Shown here: positions 17,700 through 26,261 of the stretch, one piece after another
Layout of the letters: each line of letters starts with the position of its first letter
Position numbering within the stretch: position 1 is the stretch's first letter
Assembly (NCBI GenBank): GCA_963753075.1
Contig: CAVWAR010000002.1
Coordinates: 868,001-932,000, forward strand
DNA from: Prado023 sp963753075
GTDB taxonomy: Bacteria > Actinomycetota > Actinomycetes > S36-B12 > CAIYMF01
Length of the DNA stretch: 64,000 nt
Reading direction: 5' to 3'
Program-made: the position numbers and the translations under genes
Notes under the pieces: model-generated
What the model saw: the letters and a program-made list of their open reading frames with translations, nothing else
Told to the model about the DNA's origin: nothing
The model's database searches: none

Positions 17700-18779
17700 A
17701 TGACCGAAGCCGTCCTGCTCGTCGGGGGCCAGGGCACGCGCCTGCGCCCGCTGACCATCAACACACCCAAGCCGATGCTCCCGGTGGCGGGGGTGCCCTG
17801 CACGGAGCACCAGATCGCACGTGCCCGCGAGGCCGGCGTCACCAGGATCGTGCTGGGCACCTCGTACCGTGCCGAGGTCTTCGAGGAGTACTTCGGGGAT
17901 GGTGCCGACTTCGGGGTGGAGCTGATCTACGCGGTCGAGGACACGCCCATGGGCACTGGTGGGGCCATCCGGAACGCGGCGCAGCACCTCCAGTCCGGCC
18001 CCGACGATCCGGTGATGGTCTTCAACGGCGATGTCCTCACCGGGGTCGACCTGCGGCACCTGTTCGCGGAGCATGCCCGCACGCAGGCCGCCGTCACGCT
18101 GTACCTGACGCCGGTGGCGGACCCGCGGGCGTTCGGCCTGGTCCCCACCGGCCCCGACGGCCAGGTCATCTCCTTCCTGGAGAAACCCACGACGGAGGCC
18201 GAGATCCTCACCGACCAGATCAACGCCGGGTGCTACGTGTTCCGCCGCTCGGTCATCGACGACATCCCCGCCGACCGCCCGGTGTCCGTGGAGCGTGAGG
18301 TCTTCCCCGGCCTGCTTGCGGGCGGGGCGCGGCTGCAGGGCGTGGTAGATGATGGGTACTGGCTCGATCTCGGCAACCCGTTGGCCTTCGTCCAGGGATC
18401 AGCGGACCTGGTCCGCGGGATCGCCCCCTCGCCAGCGGTCCCGGTCACGGGGCACGCCCTGACGATGCCCGGCGCCCAGGTCGCGGACTCCGCGCAGCTG
18501 GATGGCGGGAGTGTGGTCGGGGCTGGGGCCTCGGTCGGACCGGACGCACACGTGATCGGCTCGGTCATCTTCGATGGGGCGGTCGTCGAGGCCGGTGCGG
18601 TGGTGCGCAACAGCGTGGTCGGCGCGGGTGCCACGGTCGGCGCCGGTTCGGCACTCGATGGGGTCGTCGTTGGGGATCACGCAGTTGTCGGGCCGGGCAA
18701 CGAGCTCATCACCGGCGCGCGGGTGTGGCCGGGGGTAACGCTGGGCGCGACGGCCGTGCGCTTCTCGTCCGACCAGTAG
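17700..18779 (+). CDS. Mannose-1-phosphate guanylyltransferase (GDP-mannose pyrophosphorylase)
   Basis: 359 residues from the ATG at 17700 (GAGG eight bases upstream); an upstream in-frame ATG at 17682 lacks a site. The nucleotidyltransferase signature LLVGGQGTRLRPLT is at 5-18, followed by KPMLPVAG and the metal-binding NGDVL. The C-terminal third is a left-handed beta-helix of hexapeptide repeats (GASVGPDAHVIGSVIFDGAVVEAGAVV). This architecture matches actinobacterial GDP-mannose pyrophosphorylase (Rv3264c type), which makes GDP-mannose for phosphatidylinositol mannosides, lipoglycans and glycoprotein mannosylation. The phosphomannomutase that would supply mannose-1-phosphate is about 8 kb downstream. 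Other NDP-sugar pyrophosphorylases cannot be fully excluded. Confidence 0.85.
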   Translation: MTEAVLLVGGQGTRLRPLTINTPKPMLPVAGVPCTEHQIARAREAGVTRIVLGTSYRAEVFEEYFGDGADFGVELIYAVEDTPMGTGGAIRNAAQHLQSGPDDPVMVFNGDVLTGVDLRHLFAEHARTQAAVTLYLTPVADPRAFGLVPTGPDGQVISFLEKPTTEAEILTDQINAGCYVFRRSVIDDIPADRPVSVEREVFPGLLAGGARLQGVVDDGYWLDLGNPLAFVQGSADLVRGIAPSPAVPVTGHALTMPGAQVADSAQLDGGSVVGAGASVGPDAHVIGSVIFDGAVVEAGAVVRNSVVGAGATVGAGSALDGVVVGDHAVVGPGNELITGARVWPGVTLGATAVRFSSDQ

Positions 18780-18794
18780 CCGAGCCCAACGGGC

Positions 18795-19754
18795 CTACCA
18801 GCCCCGGTGGTCGGTGATTGTGGCCCGGGGTGCCCGCCGCGGCAGGGAATGCCCTCCGTGCAGCTGCAGCAGCGCGACGGCTCGGGCACGCTGGCCCGAC
18901 CACGGCGTGAGCAGTCCAGCCAACTCCTCGTCGGTCCCATCGGTTCGGCCCGTCAGCGCATGCACGATGACCCGGGCGAGGTGGAAGTCGCCGAACGACA
19001 CGGCATCACGATCCCCCCACGCGCGCACGCCGACCTCGGCCGCGGTCCAGACCCCGATCCCGGGCAGGGAGCGCAGCCCGCGGGCGGCCTCCTCTGGGGT
19101 GCGCTCCGAGAGCCTCTCGACCGCCCCGGCGCGGGCTGCCACAGCGAGCACGGTGCTGGCCCGCCCCGGGTCCACGCCGGCCCGGTGCCACGCCCAACTG
19201 GGGATCCGCGCCCAGCCGGCCCCATCCGGGGCGACGCGCAACCGGGGGACTGCCCCGGAACCGGACCCGGCACTGCCGTCTGCCGGACCCGGCGCCGGCT
19301 CGCCGTACCGCCTGACCAGCGTCGACCAAGCGCGCGTCGACTCCTTGCCGGTCACCCGCTGCTCGAGCACCGCTGGAACCAGCGCCTCGAGCACACGTGC
19401 CGTTCGAGGTACCCGCCACCCCGCCCCGAACCTGCGGTACGCCGCGGTCATCACCGGGTGCACCAGCTCGGCGAAACCGGTCGGATCATCGGCCTGCCCC
19501 AGCACCGTCGGCAGGATGTCGAGCTCAAGGGCGGCGCCCGGCCCCCAGGCCCGCGCCACGACGTCGTTGCCAAGCCGCTGGTAGTTCACGGTGACCGGAC
19601 CGTCTGGCGTGCGCGTCGTGCGCCAGACCTGCCCGCCCGCCATCTGCAGGGTCGGGTCGCCAGCGCCGTGCCGCAGGACCCGAAGGGTGTTCTCGAGGTC
19701 TGCTGGCCACGACGGCCGCCAGCGCCGCTCGAGGGGTCCAGTGGCCTCGTGCAC
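18795..19754 (-). CDS. DNA-3-methyladenine glycosylase family protein (HhH-GPD, AlkA-like)
   Basis: 319 residues. The helix-hairpin-helix and Gly/Pro-Asp region reads LRSLPGIGVWTAAEVGVRAWGD, then DAVSFGDFHLA, in which the Asp before Phe-His sits where AlkA has its catalytic Asp. The N-terminal third is the beta-rich AlkA-type domain. The protein should excise alkylated bases from DNA in base-excision repair. It lacks the four-Cys iron-sulfur cluster of EndoIII/MutY. GTG start overlaps the Mca stop by one base (TAGTG), so the two are coupled. It is convergent with the GDP-mannose pyrophosphorylase gene 15 bp away. Confidence 0.85.
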   Translation of the reverse strand: MHEATGPLERRWRPSWPADLENTLRVLRHGAGDPTLQMAGGQVWRTTRTPDGPVTVNYQRLGNDVVARAWGPGAALELDILPTVLGQADDPTGFAELVHPVMTAAYRRFGAGWRVPRTARVLEALVPAVLEQRVTGKESTRAWSTLVRRYGEPAPGPADGSAGSGSGAVPRLRVAPDGAGWARIPSWAWHRAGVDPGRASTVLAVAARAGAVERLSERTPEEAARGLRSLPGIGVWTAAEVGVRAWGDRDAVSFGDFHLARVIVHALTGRTDGTDEELAGLLTPWSGQRARAVALLQLHGGHSLPRRAPRATITDHRGW

Positions 19755-20680
19755 TAGCCTGCTGCGGGGTCCGGGAGGCCGCCGCGCAGCCCTGCGAACA
19801 GGTCATCCTCGGAGTCCGCGGCCGGTGCGGTCGACCGCGCCAGCTGGAAGTCCTCGGTCGGCCATGCTGCGGTCTGGATGTCCATCGGCACCTGGAACCA
19901 CCAGCCGTGCGGATCGATCTGGGTGGCGTGGGCCCTGAGTGCGTCGTCGCGGACACCGAAGTAGTCGGCGCAGGGGACCCGCGTGGTCACCACGTCCTGG
20001 TCCTCCGGGCGGTCCACCCAGCGGTCCAGCCACTCCTGGAAGGGGGACTCGAGGCCCGCGTCGAGGGTCGCCTGATGCAGGGCGACGAATCTCGGCTTGT
20101 TGAACCCGCGATGGTAGTAGACCTTGGGCACCGCCCACGGCGCCCCCAACTGCGGGGCCAGGCCCGGGTCGGCGGCGGCGTCCAGGGCAGCCATCGTCAC
20201 CAGGTGGCACATGATGTGATCGGGGTGGGGGTAGCCGCCGCTCTCGTCGTAGGTCGTGACCACGTGCGGTCGGAACTCCCGGATGAGCGCAGCCAACGGC
20301 TCGGCAGCGGTCTCCACGTCCATTTGGGCGAAGCAGCCCTCGGGCAGTGCCGACGACGACGCGTCGTCGTGCACGTAGTCCTCCACCCACCCGGAGTCGA
20401 CGAACCCGAGCCAGCGCTGCTGCACGCCGAGGATCTCCCGGGCCCGATCCATCTCCGCCCGGCGGATCGCCGGCAGGTCGGCGAGCACCGCGGGGTCGTG
20501 GGCCAGCGCAGGGTTCAGCACGTCCCCGCGCTCGCCACCGGTGCAGGTGACCACAACCACGTCGACGCCCTCGGCAACGTAGCGGGCGGTCGACGCCGCC
20601 CCCTTGCTTGATTCGTCATCCGGGTGGGCGTGGACGGCCATCAGGCGCAGCCGATCGGCTGCGGGGTCAGTGGTGGGCAC
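19754..20680 (-). CDS. mca: Mycothiol S-conjugate amidase (PIG-L family)
   Basis: 308 residues. The zinc motif AHPDDESSKGAA is at 18-29 (His19, Asp22), with the second zinc His in GGYPHPDHIMCH near residue 150. The SSKG sequence and total length favour Mca over the MshB deacetylase. Mca cleaves mycothiol conjugates of electrophiles and drugs, releasing a mercapturate for export and glucosaminyl-inositol for recycling. This implies the organism uses mycothiol. The GTG start at 20680 has TAGGGT six bases upstream, a leaderless layout. It is divergent from whiB and coupled to the glycosylase gene, suggesting a detoxification/repair unit. Confidence 0.88.
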   Translation of the reverse strand: MPTTDPAADRLRLMAVHAHPDDESSKGAASTARYVAEGVDVVVVTCTGGERGDVLNPALAHDPAVLADLPAIRRAEMDRAREILGVQQRWLGFVDSGWVEDYVHDDASSSALPEGCFAQMDVETAAEPLAALIREFRPHVVTTYDESGGYPHPDHIMCHLVTMAALDAAADPGLAPQLGAPWAVPKVYYHRGFNKPRFVALHQATLDAGLESPFQEWLDRWVDRPEDQDVVTTRVPCADYFGVRDDALRAHATQIDPHGWWFQVPMDIQTAAWPTEDFQLARSTAPAADSEDDLFAGLRGGLPDPAAG

Positions 20681-20686
20681 CGGGCA

Positions 20687-20692
20687 ACCCTA
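20687..20692 (-). promoter_or_regulatory. -10 element (TAGGGT) for leaderless mca
   Basis: TAGGGT on the minus strand lies six bases before the GTG of mca, with no Shine-Dalgarno sequence between. Confidence 0.5.
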
Positions 20693-20829
20693 CGTGCGGG
20701 GTGCGCCACGGCAACTCGTCGCTCGGCTTGGTGCCTGACGACGAATCGCACGTGCGTGCGCCGGGGAGGCCCGCAGACCCGACAGAAATGGTCAAATCAC
20801 GCACATCGGGCGCCTGTTGGTGGCGCTGA

Positions 20830-20846
20830 GTCACCGACTTGGTGAC
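20830..20846. repeat. Inverted repeat in the mca-whiB intergenic region
   Basis: GTCACC and GGTGAC separated by five bases form a perfect dyad about 50 bp upstream of a candidate whiB promoter. Its size and position fit an operator, or a small hairpin. The rest of 20693-20986 holds no gene. Confidence 0.45.
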
Positions 20847-20882
20847 AGGTTGACGCATATCAGAATTTGTTTGCCGTTCGGC

Positions 20883-20913
20883 TTGACTCGCCGGGGTCCC
20901 ATGCGTGTAATTT
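20883..20913 (+). promoter_or_regulatory. Candidate whiB promoter (TTGACT / TAATTT)
   Basis: TTGACT at 20883-20888 and TAATTT at 20908-20913 are separated by 19 bases, slightly longer than ideal. It is the AT-richest stretch in this region and would give a leader of about 65 nt before the whiB ATG. Confidence 0.4.
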
Positions 20914-20986
20914 CACCCATGTGATTCAGATTGCAGGGCGGTCGGGCCCCGCAGGTACGGGATCGCACAGGGTCGAGGAGGAACAC

Positions 20987-21247
20987 ATGGTCGAGGCCGA
21001 GGTCATCACGGTGCTGGAGATCGAGGAGACATCCTGGCAGGAGCGGGCGCTGTGCGCCCAGACAGACCCGGAAGCCTTCTTCCCGGAGAAGGGTGGCAGC
21101 ACCCGCGAGGCCAAGCGCGTCTGCGGGTCGTGCGACGTCCGGGGCGAGTGCCTCGAGTACGCGTTGGCCAACGATGAGCGCTTCGGCATCTGGGGTGGCT
21201 TGTCCGAGCGGGAGCGGCGGCGTTTGAAGAAGCTCGCCGTCGTCTGA
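20987..21247 (+). CDS. whiB2: WhiB family [4Fe-4S] transcription factor
   Basis: 86 residues from the ATG at 20987 behind GAGGAGGAAC; a longer frame to 20867 lacks conservation. The four cluster ligands are Cys23, Cys46, Cys49 and Cys55, spaced as in Wbl proteins (CGSCDVRGEC), followed by the GIWGG turn (67-71) and a basic tail. Length and position between mca and the mannose genes match the WhiB/WhmD (WhiB2) branch, which controls cell division and septation with WhiA in Streptomyces and is essential in mycobacteria. It is expected to bind the principal sigma factor. The branch is assigned by synteny, not alignment. Confidence 0.9.
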   Translation: MVEAEVITVLEIEETSWQERALCAQTDPEAFFPEKGGSTREAKRVCGSCDVRGECLEYALANDERFGIWGGLSERERRRLKKLAVV

Positions 21248-21280
21248 GCGGCCCTGCCCCGCGCGGGGCATCGAGGGCGC

Positions 21281-21286
21281 TACCGT
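21281..21286 (+). promoter_or_regulatory. -10 element (TACCGT) for a leaderless glycosyltransferase transcript
   Basis: TACCGT ends eight bases before the GTG at 21295, and no ribosome-binding site is visible. The GC-rich repeat GCCCCGCGCGGGGC just before it (about 21256-21269) can fold and may end the whiB transcript. Confidence 0.4.
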
Positions 21287-21294
21287 GGCATCCC

Positions 21295-24200
21295 GTGGCG
21301 GTCAGCGAGGGCACGATCGATGAGGGCGGGTCCGCGGGGGTCGACGACGTCGACGCCCGCGCAGACCGGGCCCTGGATCGCTTCCTGGCTCACGATCCCC
21401 TGGGGGCCGTGACCCGAACCCACTGGGTCACGGCACTGGTGCTGTGCCGCGACGGCGCGCAGTGGCTGCCGCGGACCATCGAGGGGTTGGCCGGCCAGGA
21501 CCGCGGCGCCGACGAGCTCGTGGGTATCGATGTGGTCTCCGGGCTCGACCCGGCCGGCATGGGTGGTGCCGAGCTGCTGGCGCACGGCATGCAGCGCGTT
21601 GTCTCCATCAGCTCGACGGGGTCAGGCGGCCCGGACGTTGCTGCTGGGCTGTCCGCCGGGGTGGACGCTGCCGGCGACGGCCACAGCGCAGACTCGGCCG
21701 GGGCGGCGACCGCAGCTGCCGAGTCTGGTGGGGACGCGCCACCAGCTGACGGGCACGCCGCGTGGTACTGGATCGTCCATGACGACTCGGCGCCAGAGCC
21801 CGCCTGCCTGTCGGCGCTGCTTGCCGGTGCCGACCGGAACCCCACGGCCGCGATCCTGGTGCCCAAGACCGTGGCCTGGTCGGACTCGGGAAGGCTGGTA
21901 GGGGTCGGCAGCCGCTGGGCCCCTGGGACCCCTGTGGTCCGGCCGCTGGACCGCCATGAGCGCGACCAGGGCCAGTTCGATGTTGAGCGTCCGGTCTACA
22001 CCGGTGACTCGGCGGGCATGCTGGTTCGCGCCGACGTGTGGCACAGCCTCGGTGGGATGGACGCGGGTGTCGGGGACTGGGCTGCGGCCGCCGACCTGTG
22101 TCGACGCGCGTGGGGCAGCGGTTCACAGGTCATGTTCATCCCGAGCGCAGTCCTTGCCCATCGCCAGGCCAGTGACCGGGACGTCCGGCCAACCCCGGGC
22201 CTGGCGCCAGCCCGTCAGGCTGCGCGCTGCGGCCAGCTCACGCTCGAGCTGAGCCAGGCGCCGGCCCTCGCCCTGCCGTGGCGGTACCTGCGGGCCTGGC
22301 TGATGACCGCTGTCCGGGCGATGGCGCTGCTGCTCACCCGAGAGCCCGAGGAGGCATCGGCGGAGATCGCGGGAGCGTGGCAGGCGCTGGGCCATCCGCG
22401 CCGCATCCGCAGGACCCGCCGACGCCTCCGGCGCCCACCGGTGACGAGCCTGAAGCGCCCCGCCCAGGCCCGGACCCTTCGACGAGCCGCCCTCAGGCAC
22501 TCCCTGGACCGCGCGAACGCACCCGAGAGGCGCTCGGTGCGCAGGGCATGGTTGCCCCTGCCGGCGTTCATCTGGCAGCCGCTGCTCATTGCGGGGGTAC
22601 TGGCGGTAGCCGCGCTCGTGCGTGAGCCGAGTCAGTTCCTGGGCTCGGGCACGCTGCGCGGCGGCGGCCTGCTGCCGGCGCCGGGAGCGATGGACCTGTT
22701 GCGCGACTACCTCCCCAGCTGGCACGAGGCGAGGTTCGGCACCGGGGCGCCGATGCCTGCGTACCTGCCGCTCCTCTCGGTGGCCAGCGTGCCGTTCCTG
22801 GGATCCGTGGACCTCGGGCTCCGGCTTGTGTTCGGTCTCGCCGTGCCGCTGGCATTCCTGAGCTGCTACGCAAGTCTTGGGACGCACCAGTTGCCGCCCC
22901 GGCAACGGATCCTGACGTCGCTGGCCTACTCGTTTCTCCCGGCCGGGGCTGCCGCGATGGGCGCGGGCCGCGTCTCGACCACCGCCGTGCTCCTGCTCGG
23001 CCCCCCGACGGCTCGATTGATCGTCAAGGCCGTGGCCGGGGCGCGCACCGGCTCACTGGGGGTTCGACCGGCGATCGCTGCGGGAACCATGCTCGGGGTC
23101 CTCGTGGCCTTCGCCCCGTCGGTGTACCTCATCGCGGTGGTCGCTGCCCTGACCGGATGGCTCGCCGTGCGCGCCCGGTGGCCCGTGCGCACCGGTGTGA
23201 TCGTCCTGGTCATCGCCGGGCTGTTCCTCGTCCTGTGGGCCCCCCGGGTGCTGCGGTCGCCCTGGTTGGTCCTTGCCGAGGTGGGTGTCAATGACCCGAG
23301 CCTGGGGATCCCGGGGCCAACTCTGTGGGGGTTCGCCCCCGGGGGCCCGACCTCCATTGCGTGGGCAGGTGCGCCGATCCTGATCGTGGGTCTGCTCGCG
23401 GTGCCTGTGACCGGGTTCGCCACACGCTCCATGTCGCTGCTGCTGGGTGCGCTCGGGCTCGTGGTGGCTGCGGCGTGGTGGCAGCCGTTGGCCCGGGCTC
23501 TCTGGCCAGAGCTGGGCACGGGCATGCTCTGGCCCGGTGTTCCCCTCCTGCTCGCCGGCGCGCTGATCGTCCTGCTGGCCAGTGCCGGCGCGGACCGTCC
23601 CGGGTGGGTGGGTCGGTTCATGTCGGTGCCATGGGTGCTGGCCGTCGGGGTGCTGGCTGTTGGGTGGTGGATGGCTCCCCGCGAGATGACCGTCGGGACC
23701 GACACCGGCATCCCGCCGGTCGTCAGCCTTGATGCGGACTCCACAGCCCGCCCGCGCTCACTGGTGCTCGGCCGTACGGATGGCGGACTTCGATACGCCG
23801 TCGCCAACGGGCCGCAGGCACTGCTCGGCGATGCCGACGCCCTGGCTGGCCTGGCGCCCGATCCTGGGTTCGCGGATGCGGTCGCGGGCCTCGTGTCCGG
23901 TGCCAGCGGCCAGGTCGAGCAGGAGCTGGGCGGACGGGCGATCAGGTTCGTGGTGTTCGATGGTCCGGCCGAGGACCCGGTGGTTGCCGAGCTGGACGCG
24001 ACCGTCGGCCTGCGCCAGTTGGCCAGGGCTCCGGAGCAGTCGCTGTGGCTGGTTGCGGGCAACTCCTCGCGGGCGGAGCTGAGCGTTCCGCGGGAAGCGT
24101 CGTCGGAGGAGGTCAGCGAGGCGCCGCTGGAGGTTCCGGTGCTCACCTCACCGACGGCCGTCGATGTCGTCCTGCATCCCGAGACCGATCTTCCCCGCCG

Positions 24201-24834
24201 GCTGGTCGTGGCCGAACGCAGCGACCCCGGGTGGCAGGGCGAGCTCGCGGGTGTCCCCCTGGATCTCGTCGCCGATCCCCGCGGGATGCTCTGGGCGACG
24301 GTGGACCGACCGGGGGATCTCTCCGTGCGTCACACCAGCTGGTGGCCAGCCCTTGCGACGGTGCAGCTGGTCGTGTTCGCTGGGCTGCTGCTGCTGTCGC
24401 TGCCCAAGCGGCGCACGGTGGACCCGGATTCTGATGCCGAAGCCGAAGCCGAAGCCGAAGCCGAAGCCGAAGCCGAAGCCGAAGCCGAAGCCGAAGCCGA
24501 AGAAGCCGAAGCCGAGCCGTTGCGGCTGCCCCTGCCCCGGCAGGGCCCGGACTGGGCGGGGCCCCGGAGGATCCCCGATGAGGCGCTTGTGGCTCGGCGT
24601 CCTGGTCGCCGCCGGCGTGGGGGCGGCAGCCTTGGCCCCCACGGCGCCGCCCGCCGCGAGTCCGTCGGAAGCTGCCTATCGCCCCGTGAGCAGCGCCGTG
24701 CTCGCCTGTCCGGGGCAGACCGGAGCAGGCGAGGCGTTCAATGTGCTCCAGGCGATGGTCGCGGGCCCGGCCGAGGGGTACGGAACGGCCCTCCTGAGGC
24801 CCGTGGCCGCAGCGTCGGACCTGGTGCGTCTTGA
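21295..24834 (+). CDS. Family 2-like glycosyltransferase with multi-pass membrane domain
   Basis: 1179 residues. A GT-A-like N-terminal domain (about 40-320) begins WVTALVLCRDGAQWLPRTIEGL and has an acidic VHDDSAPEP motif near 160. It is interrupted by a Gly/Ala/Ser-rich insert at about 110-150. From about 425 to 800 there are at least ten membrane segments, then a soluble domain (about 810-1010) and a last membrane segment near 1030. The tail holds ten perfect Glu-Ala dipeptides and then an Arg/Gly-rich stretch that overlaps the next gene by 257 nt in another frame. It likely adds sugars to a lipid-linked or surface glycan; location between whiB and phosphomannomutase is conserved in actinobacteria. 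The exact C-terminus is uncertain. Confidence 0.75.
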   Translation: MAVSEGTIDEGGSAGVDDVDARADRALDRFLAHDPLGAVTRTHWVTALVLCRDGAQWLPRTIEGLAGQDRGADELVGIDVVSGLDPAGMGGAELLAHGMQRVVSISSTGSGGPDVAAGLSAGVDAAGDGHSADSAGAATAAAESGGDAPPADGHAAWYWIVHDDSAPEPACLSALLAGADRNPTAAILVPKTVAWSDSGRLVGVGSRWAPGTPVVRPLDRHERDQGQFDVERPVYTGDSAGMLVRADVWHSLGGMDAGVGDWAAAADLCRRAWGSGSQVMFIPSAVLAHRQASDRDVRPTPGLAPARQAARCGQLTLELSQAPALALPWRYLRAWLMTAVRAMALLLTREPEEASAEIAGAWQALGHPRRIRRTRRRLRRPPVTSLKRPAQARTLRRAALRHSLDRANAPERRSVRRAWLPLPAFIWQPLLIAGVLAVAALVREPSQFLGSGTLRGGGLLPAPGAMDLLRDYLPSWHEARFGTGAPMPAYLPLLSVASVPFLGSVDLGLRLVFGLAVPLAFLSCYASLGTHQLPPRQRILTSLAYSFLPAGAAAMGAGRVSTTAVLLLGPPTARLIVKAVAGARTGSLGVRPAIAAGTMLGVLVAFAPSVYLIAVVAALTGWLAVRARWPVRTGVIVLVIAGLFLVLWAPRVLRSPWLVLAEVGVNDPSLGIPGPTLWGFAPGGPTSIAWAGAPILIVGLLAVPVTGFATRSMSLLLGALGLVVAAAWWQPLARALWPELGTGMLWPGVPLLLAGALIVLLASAGADRPGWVGRFMSVPWVLAVGVLAVGWWMAPREMTVGTDTGIPPVVSLDADSTARPRSLVLGRTDGGLRYAVANGPQALLGDADALAGLAPDPGFADAVAGLVSGASGQVEQELGGRAIRFVVFDGPAEDPVVAELDATVGLRQLARAPEQSLWLVAGNSSRAELSVPREASSEEVSEAPLEVPVLTSPTAVDVVLHPETDLPRRLVVAERSDPGWQGELAGVPLDLVADPRGMLWATVDRPGDLSVRHTSWWPALATVQLVVFAGLLLLSLPKRRTVDPDSDAEAEAEAEAEAEAEAEAEAEAEEAEAEPLRLPLPRQGPDWAGPRRIPDEALVARRPGRRRRGGGSLGPHGAARRESVGSCLSPREQRRARLSGADRSRRGVQCAPGDGRGPGRGVRNGPPEARGRSVGPGAS
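24439..24513 (+). repeat. Hexanucleotide repeat (GAAGCC)n inside the glycosyltransferase gene
   Basis: Ten perfect GAAGCC copies at 24439-24498, an extra GAA, then two more copies. In the gene's frame they encode (Glu-Ala)n. The next frame reads (Lys-Pro)n and is continuous with the following gene. The copy number should be slippage-prone, but changes of six bases keep the frame. Confidence 0.95.
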
Positions 24835-26146
24835 TGCCCCCGGCGAGCCGGTGGCCCTAAGGGCGGTCGGCCGCTCGCAACCGCCGATCATGATGCAGGC
24901 CGATGGCTCCTGGGCTCCGTCGGCCTTCGCTGGGATCGCCGCCCGTCAGGTGGATGGGGGGCCCAGCGAGGGCCTGTCTTCGGCAGCCTGCGCCGCGCCC
25001 GGACCCGTCTGGTGGTTCGTGGGTGCCGGGTCGCAACTCGGCCGCGGCGCTGCCCTGCTCGTGAGCAACGCGGCCGACGAACCCGCCCGCTTCGACATCA
25101 GCATGTACTCCGGTGCCGGACCCGTGCAGGCCCTTGCCGGCAAGGGGATCGATCTGGGACCGAGGTCGGCGGTACGGCTTCGGCTGGACGCGCTGGCCCC
25201 GGATGAGGATCTGCTGGCCATCGAGGTCCGGGCCACCAACGGGCGGGTCACCGCAGCCCTTCGCGACGTCGCGGTCGCCTCCAGCGACCGGGCTCGGGGG
25301 GTCGACTTCATACCACCGGCCCAGGAGCCGGGCACCCGCCTGGTCATCGCGGGGATCCCCGGTGGTGACGGCGCGCGCGACGTCATCCTGGTCAACCCCG
25401 GGACGCAGTTCGCCACGGTCACGCCCCGACTGCTCACCGAGGACGGGCCGGTCACCGTCGAAGGACTTGCGGCCATCGCGGTCCCCGCCGGTGCGGTGAT
25501 CCGGGTCGACCTGAGCCGGGTGCTCGACGGCAGGGCGGGGACACTTGACCTCACGTCGGACGTGCCAGTCACGGGCGGGGCGCGCGCCGAGTGGGGCGGC
25601 ACGACGCGCGATGTGCTCTGGCTGGCCGCCGTGCCCCTGATCGGGGGCCCGGACCCGCTCGGCGGAGCCGCAGCAGTCCCCTCCGGCCCCGGACTTGCCA
25701 CCACTGTCGTCGTTGCTGCGCCGGATGGACCCGTCGCCGGGACCCTGACGGTGACCACGACAGTGTCGGACGAGGCCGCCGCGCTGTCCGGGCGGGCCGA
25801 AGCCCTGCCCACCGACCAGGACCGGGGTTCCGGAACCGCGGGGTCAGGCGACCTTCCTGAGGTGCTCCTGCCCGGTCAGTCCACCTCGACCGAGACGATC
25901 CCGGTGAACGTGCCGGCGGGCAGCCAGCTGATTGGTCAGATCCGCGCAACCGATGCGGATGCCGTCGTGGGGCTGGCCACCCTGAGCTGGCGCTCCGATC
26001 CGGACTCCGGACCAGCTGCAGTGACCCATCAGGTCCTCAACGAGTCCGTACCCCTGGCCACCGGATATCCGTGGTGGCCGATCGCGTCCTCAGTCACCTC
26101 GGTCCCGGTCCGGGAGGACCTGGGAATCCTGGCCCCCGCGCGGTGA
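24578..26146 (+). CDS. DUF5719 family secreted/membrane-anchored protein
   Basis: 522 residues from the ATG at 24578, with GGAGG eight bases before it. A signal sequence or anchor (RLWLGVLVAAGVGAAALAP) leads into an Ala/Ser linker, then a long beta-rich extracellular region. Two internal parts resemble each other in style (ARFDISMYSGAGP, DVILVNPGTQFATVTPRLL), suggesting repeated beta-sandwich modules. Actinobacterial DUF5719 proteins follow a glycosyltransferase between whiB and manB, as here; their function is unknown. The start lies within the 3' end of the glycosyltransferase frame, so translation is probably coupled. The upstream open frame to 24164 is only the repeat read in another frame. 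Confidence 0.75.
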   Translation: MRRLWLGVLVAAGVGAAALAPTAPPAASPSEAAYRPVSSAVLACPGQTGAGEAFNVLQAMVAGPAEGYGTALLRPVAAASDLVRLDAPGEPVALRAVGRSQPPIMMQADGSWAPSAFAGIAARQVDGGPSEGLSSAACAAPGPVWWFVGAGSQLGRGAALLVSNAADEPARFDISMYSGAGPVQALAGKGIDLGPRSAVRLRLDALAPDEDLLAIEVRATNGRVTAALRDVAVASSDRARGVDFIPPAQEPGTRLVIAGIPGGDGARDVILVNPGTQFATVTPRLLTEDGPVTVEGLAAIAVPAGAVIRVDLSRVLDGRAGTLDLTSDVPVTGGARAEWGGTTRDVLWLAAVPLIGGPDPLGGAAAVPSGPGLATTVVVAAPDGPVAGTLTVTTTVSDEAAALSGRAEALPTDQDRGSGTAGSGDLPEVLLPGQSTSTETIPVNVPAGSQLIGQIRATDADAVVGLATLSWRSDPDSGPAAVTHQVLNESVPLATGYPWWPIASSVTSVPVREDLGILAPAR

Positions 26147-26249
26147 GGTGCGGCGCGCGCTGGCCCTGGGTGGCGTCGCAGGGCGGGTCGGTCCGTGCGA
26201 CACGGGGCGCAGGGCAGGCGTGGTGATCGCAGATGTCAGCCACCCGGAG

Positions 26250-26255
26250 TAGGTT
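26250..26255 (+). promoter_or_regulatory. -10 element (TAGGTT) for leaderless DUF3499 transcript
   Basis: TAGGTT ends six bases before the GTG at 26262. A GGAG at 26246-26249 is too far from the GTG to be a good ribosome-binding site. Confidence 0.45.
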
Positions 26256-26261
26256 GCCCCT

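Noticed and set aside
24164..24577. Upstream extension of the DUF5719 frame through (Lys-Pro)n
   Set aside because: It is the hexanucleotide repeat of the glycosyltransferase read in another frame; the ATG at 24578 has a good ribosome-binding site and starts a signal peptide.
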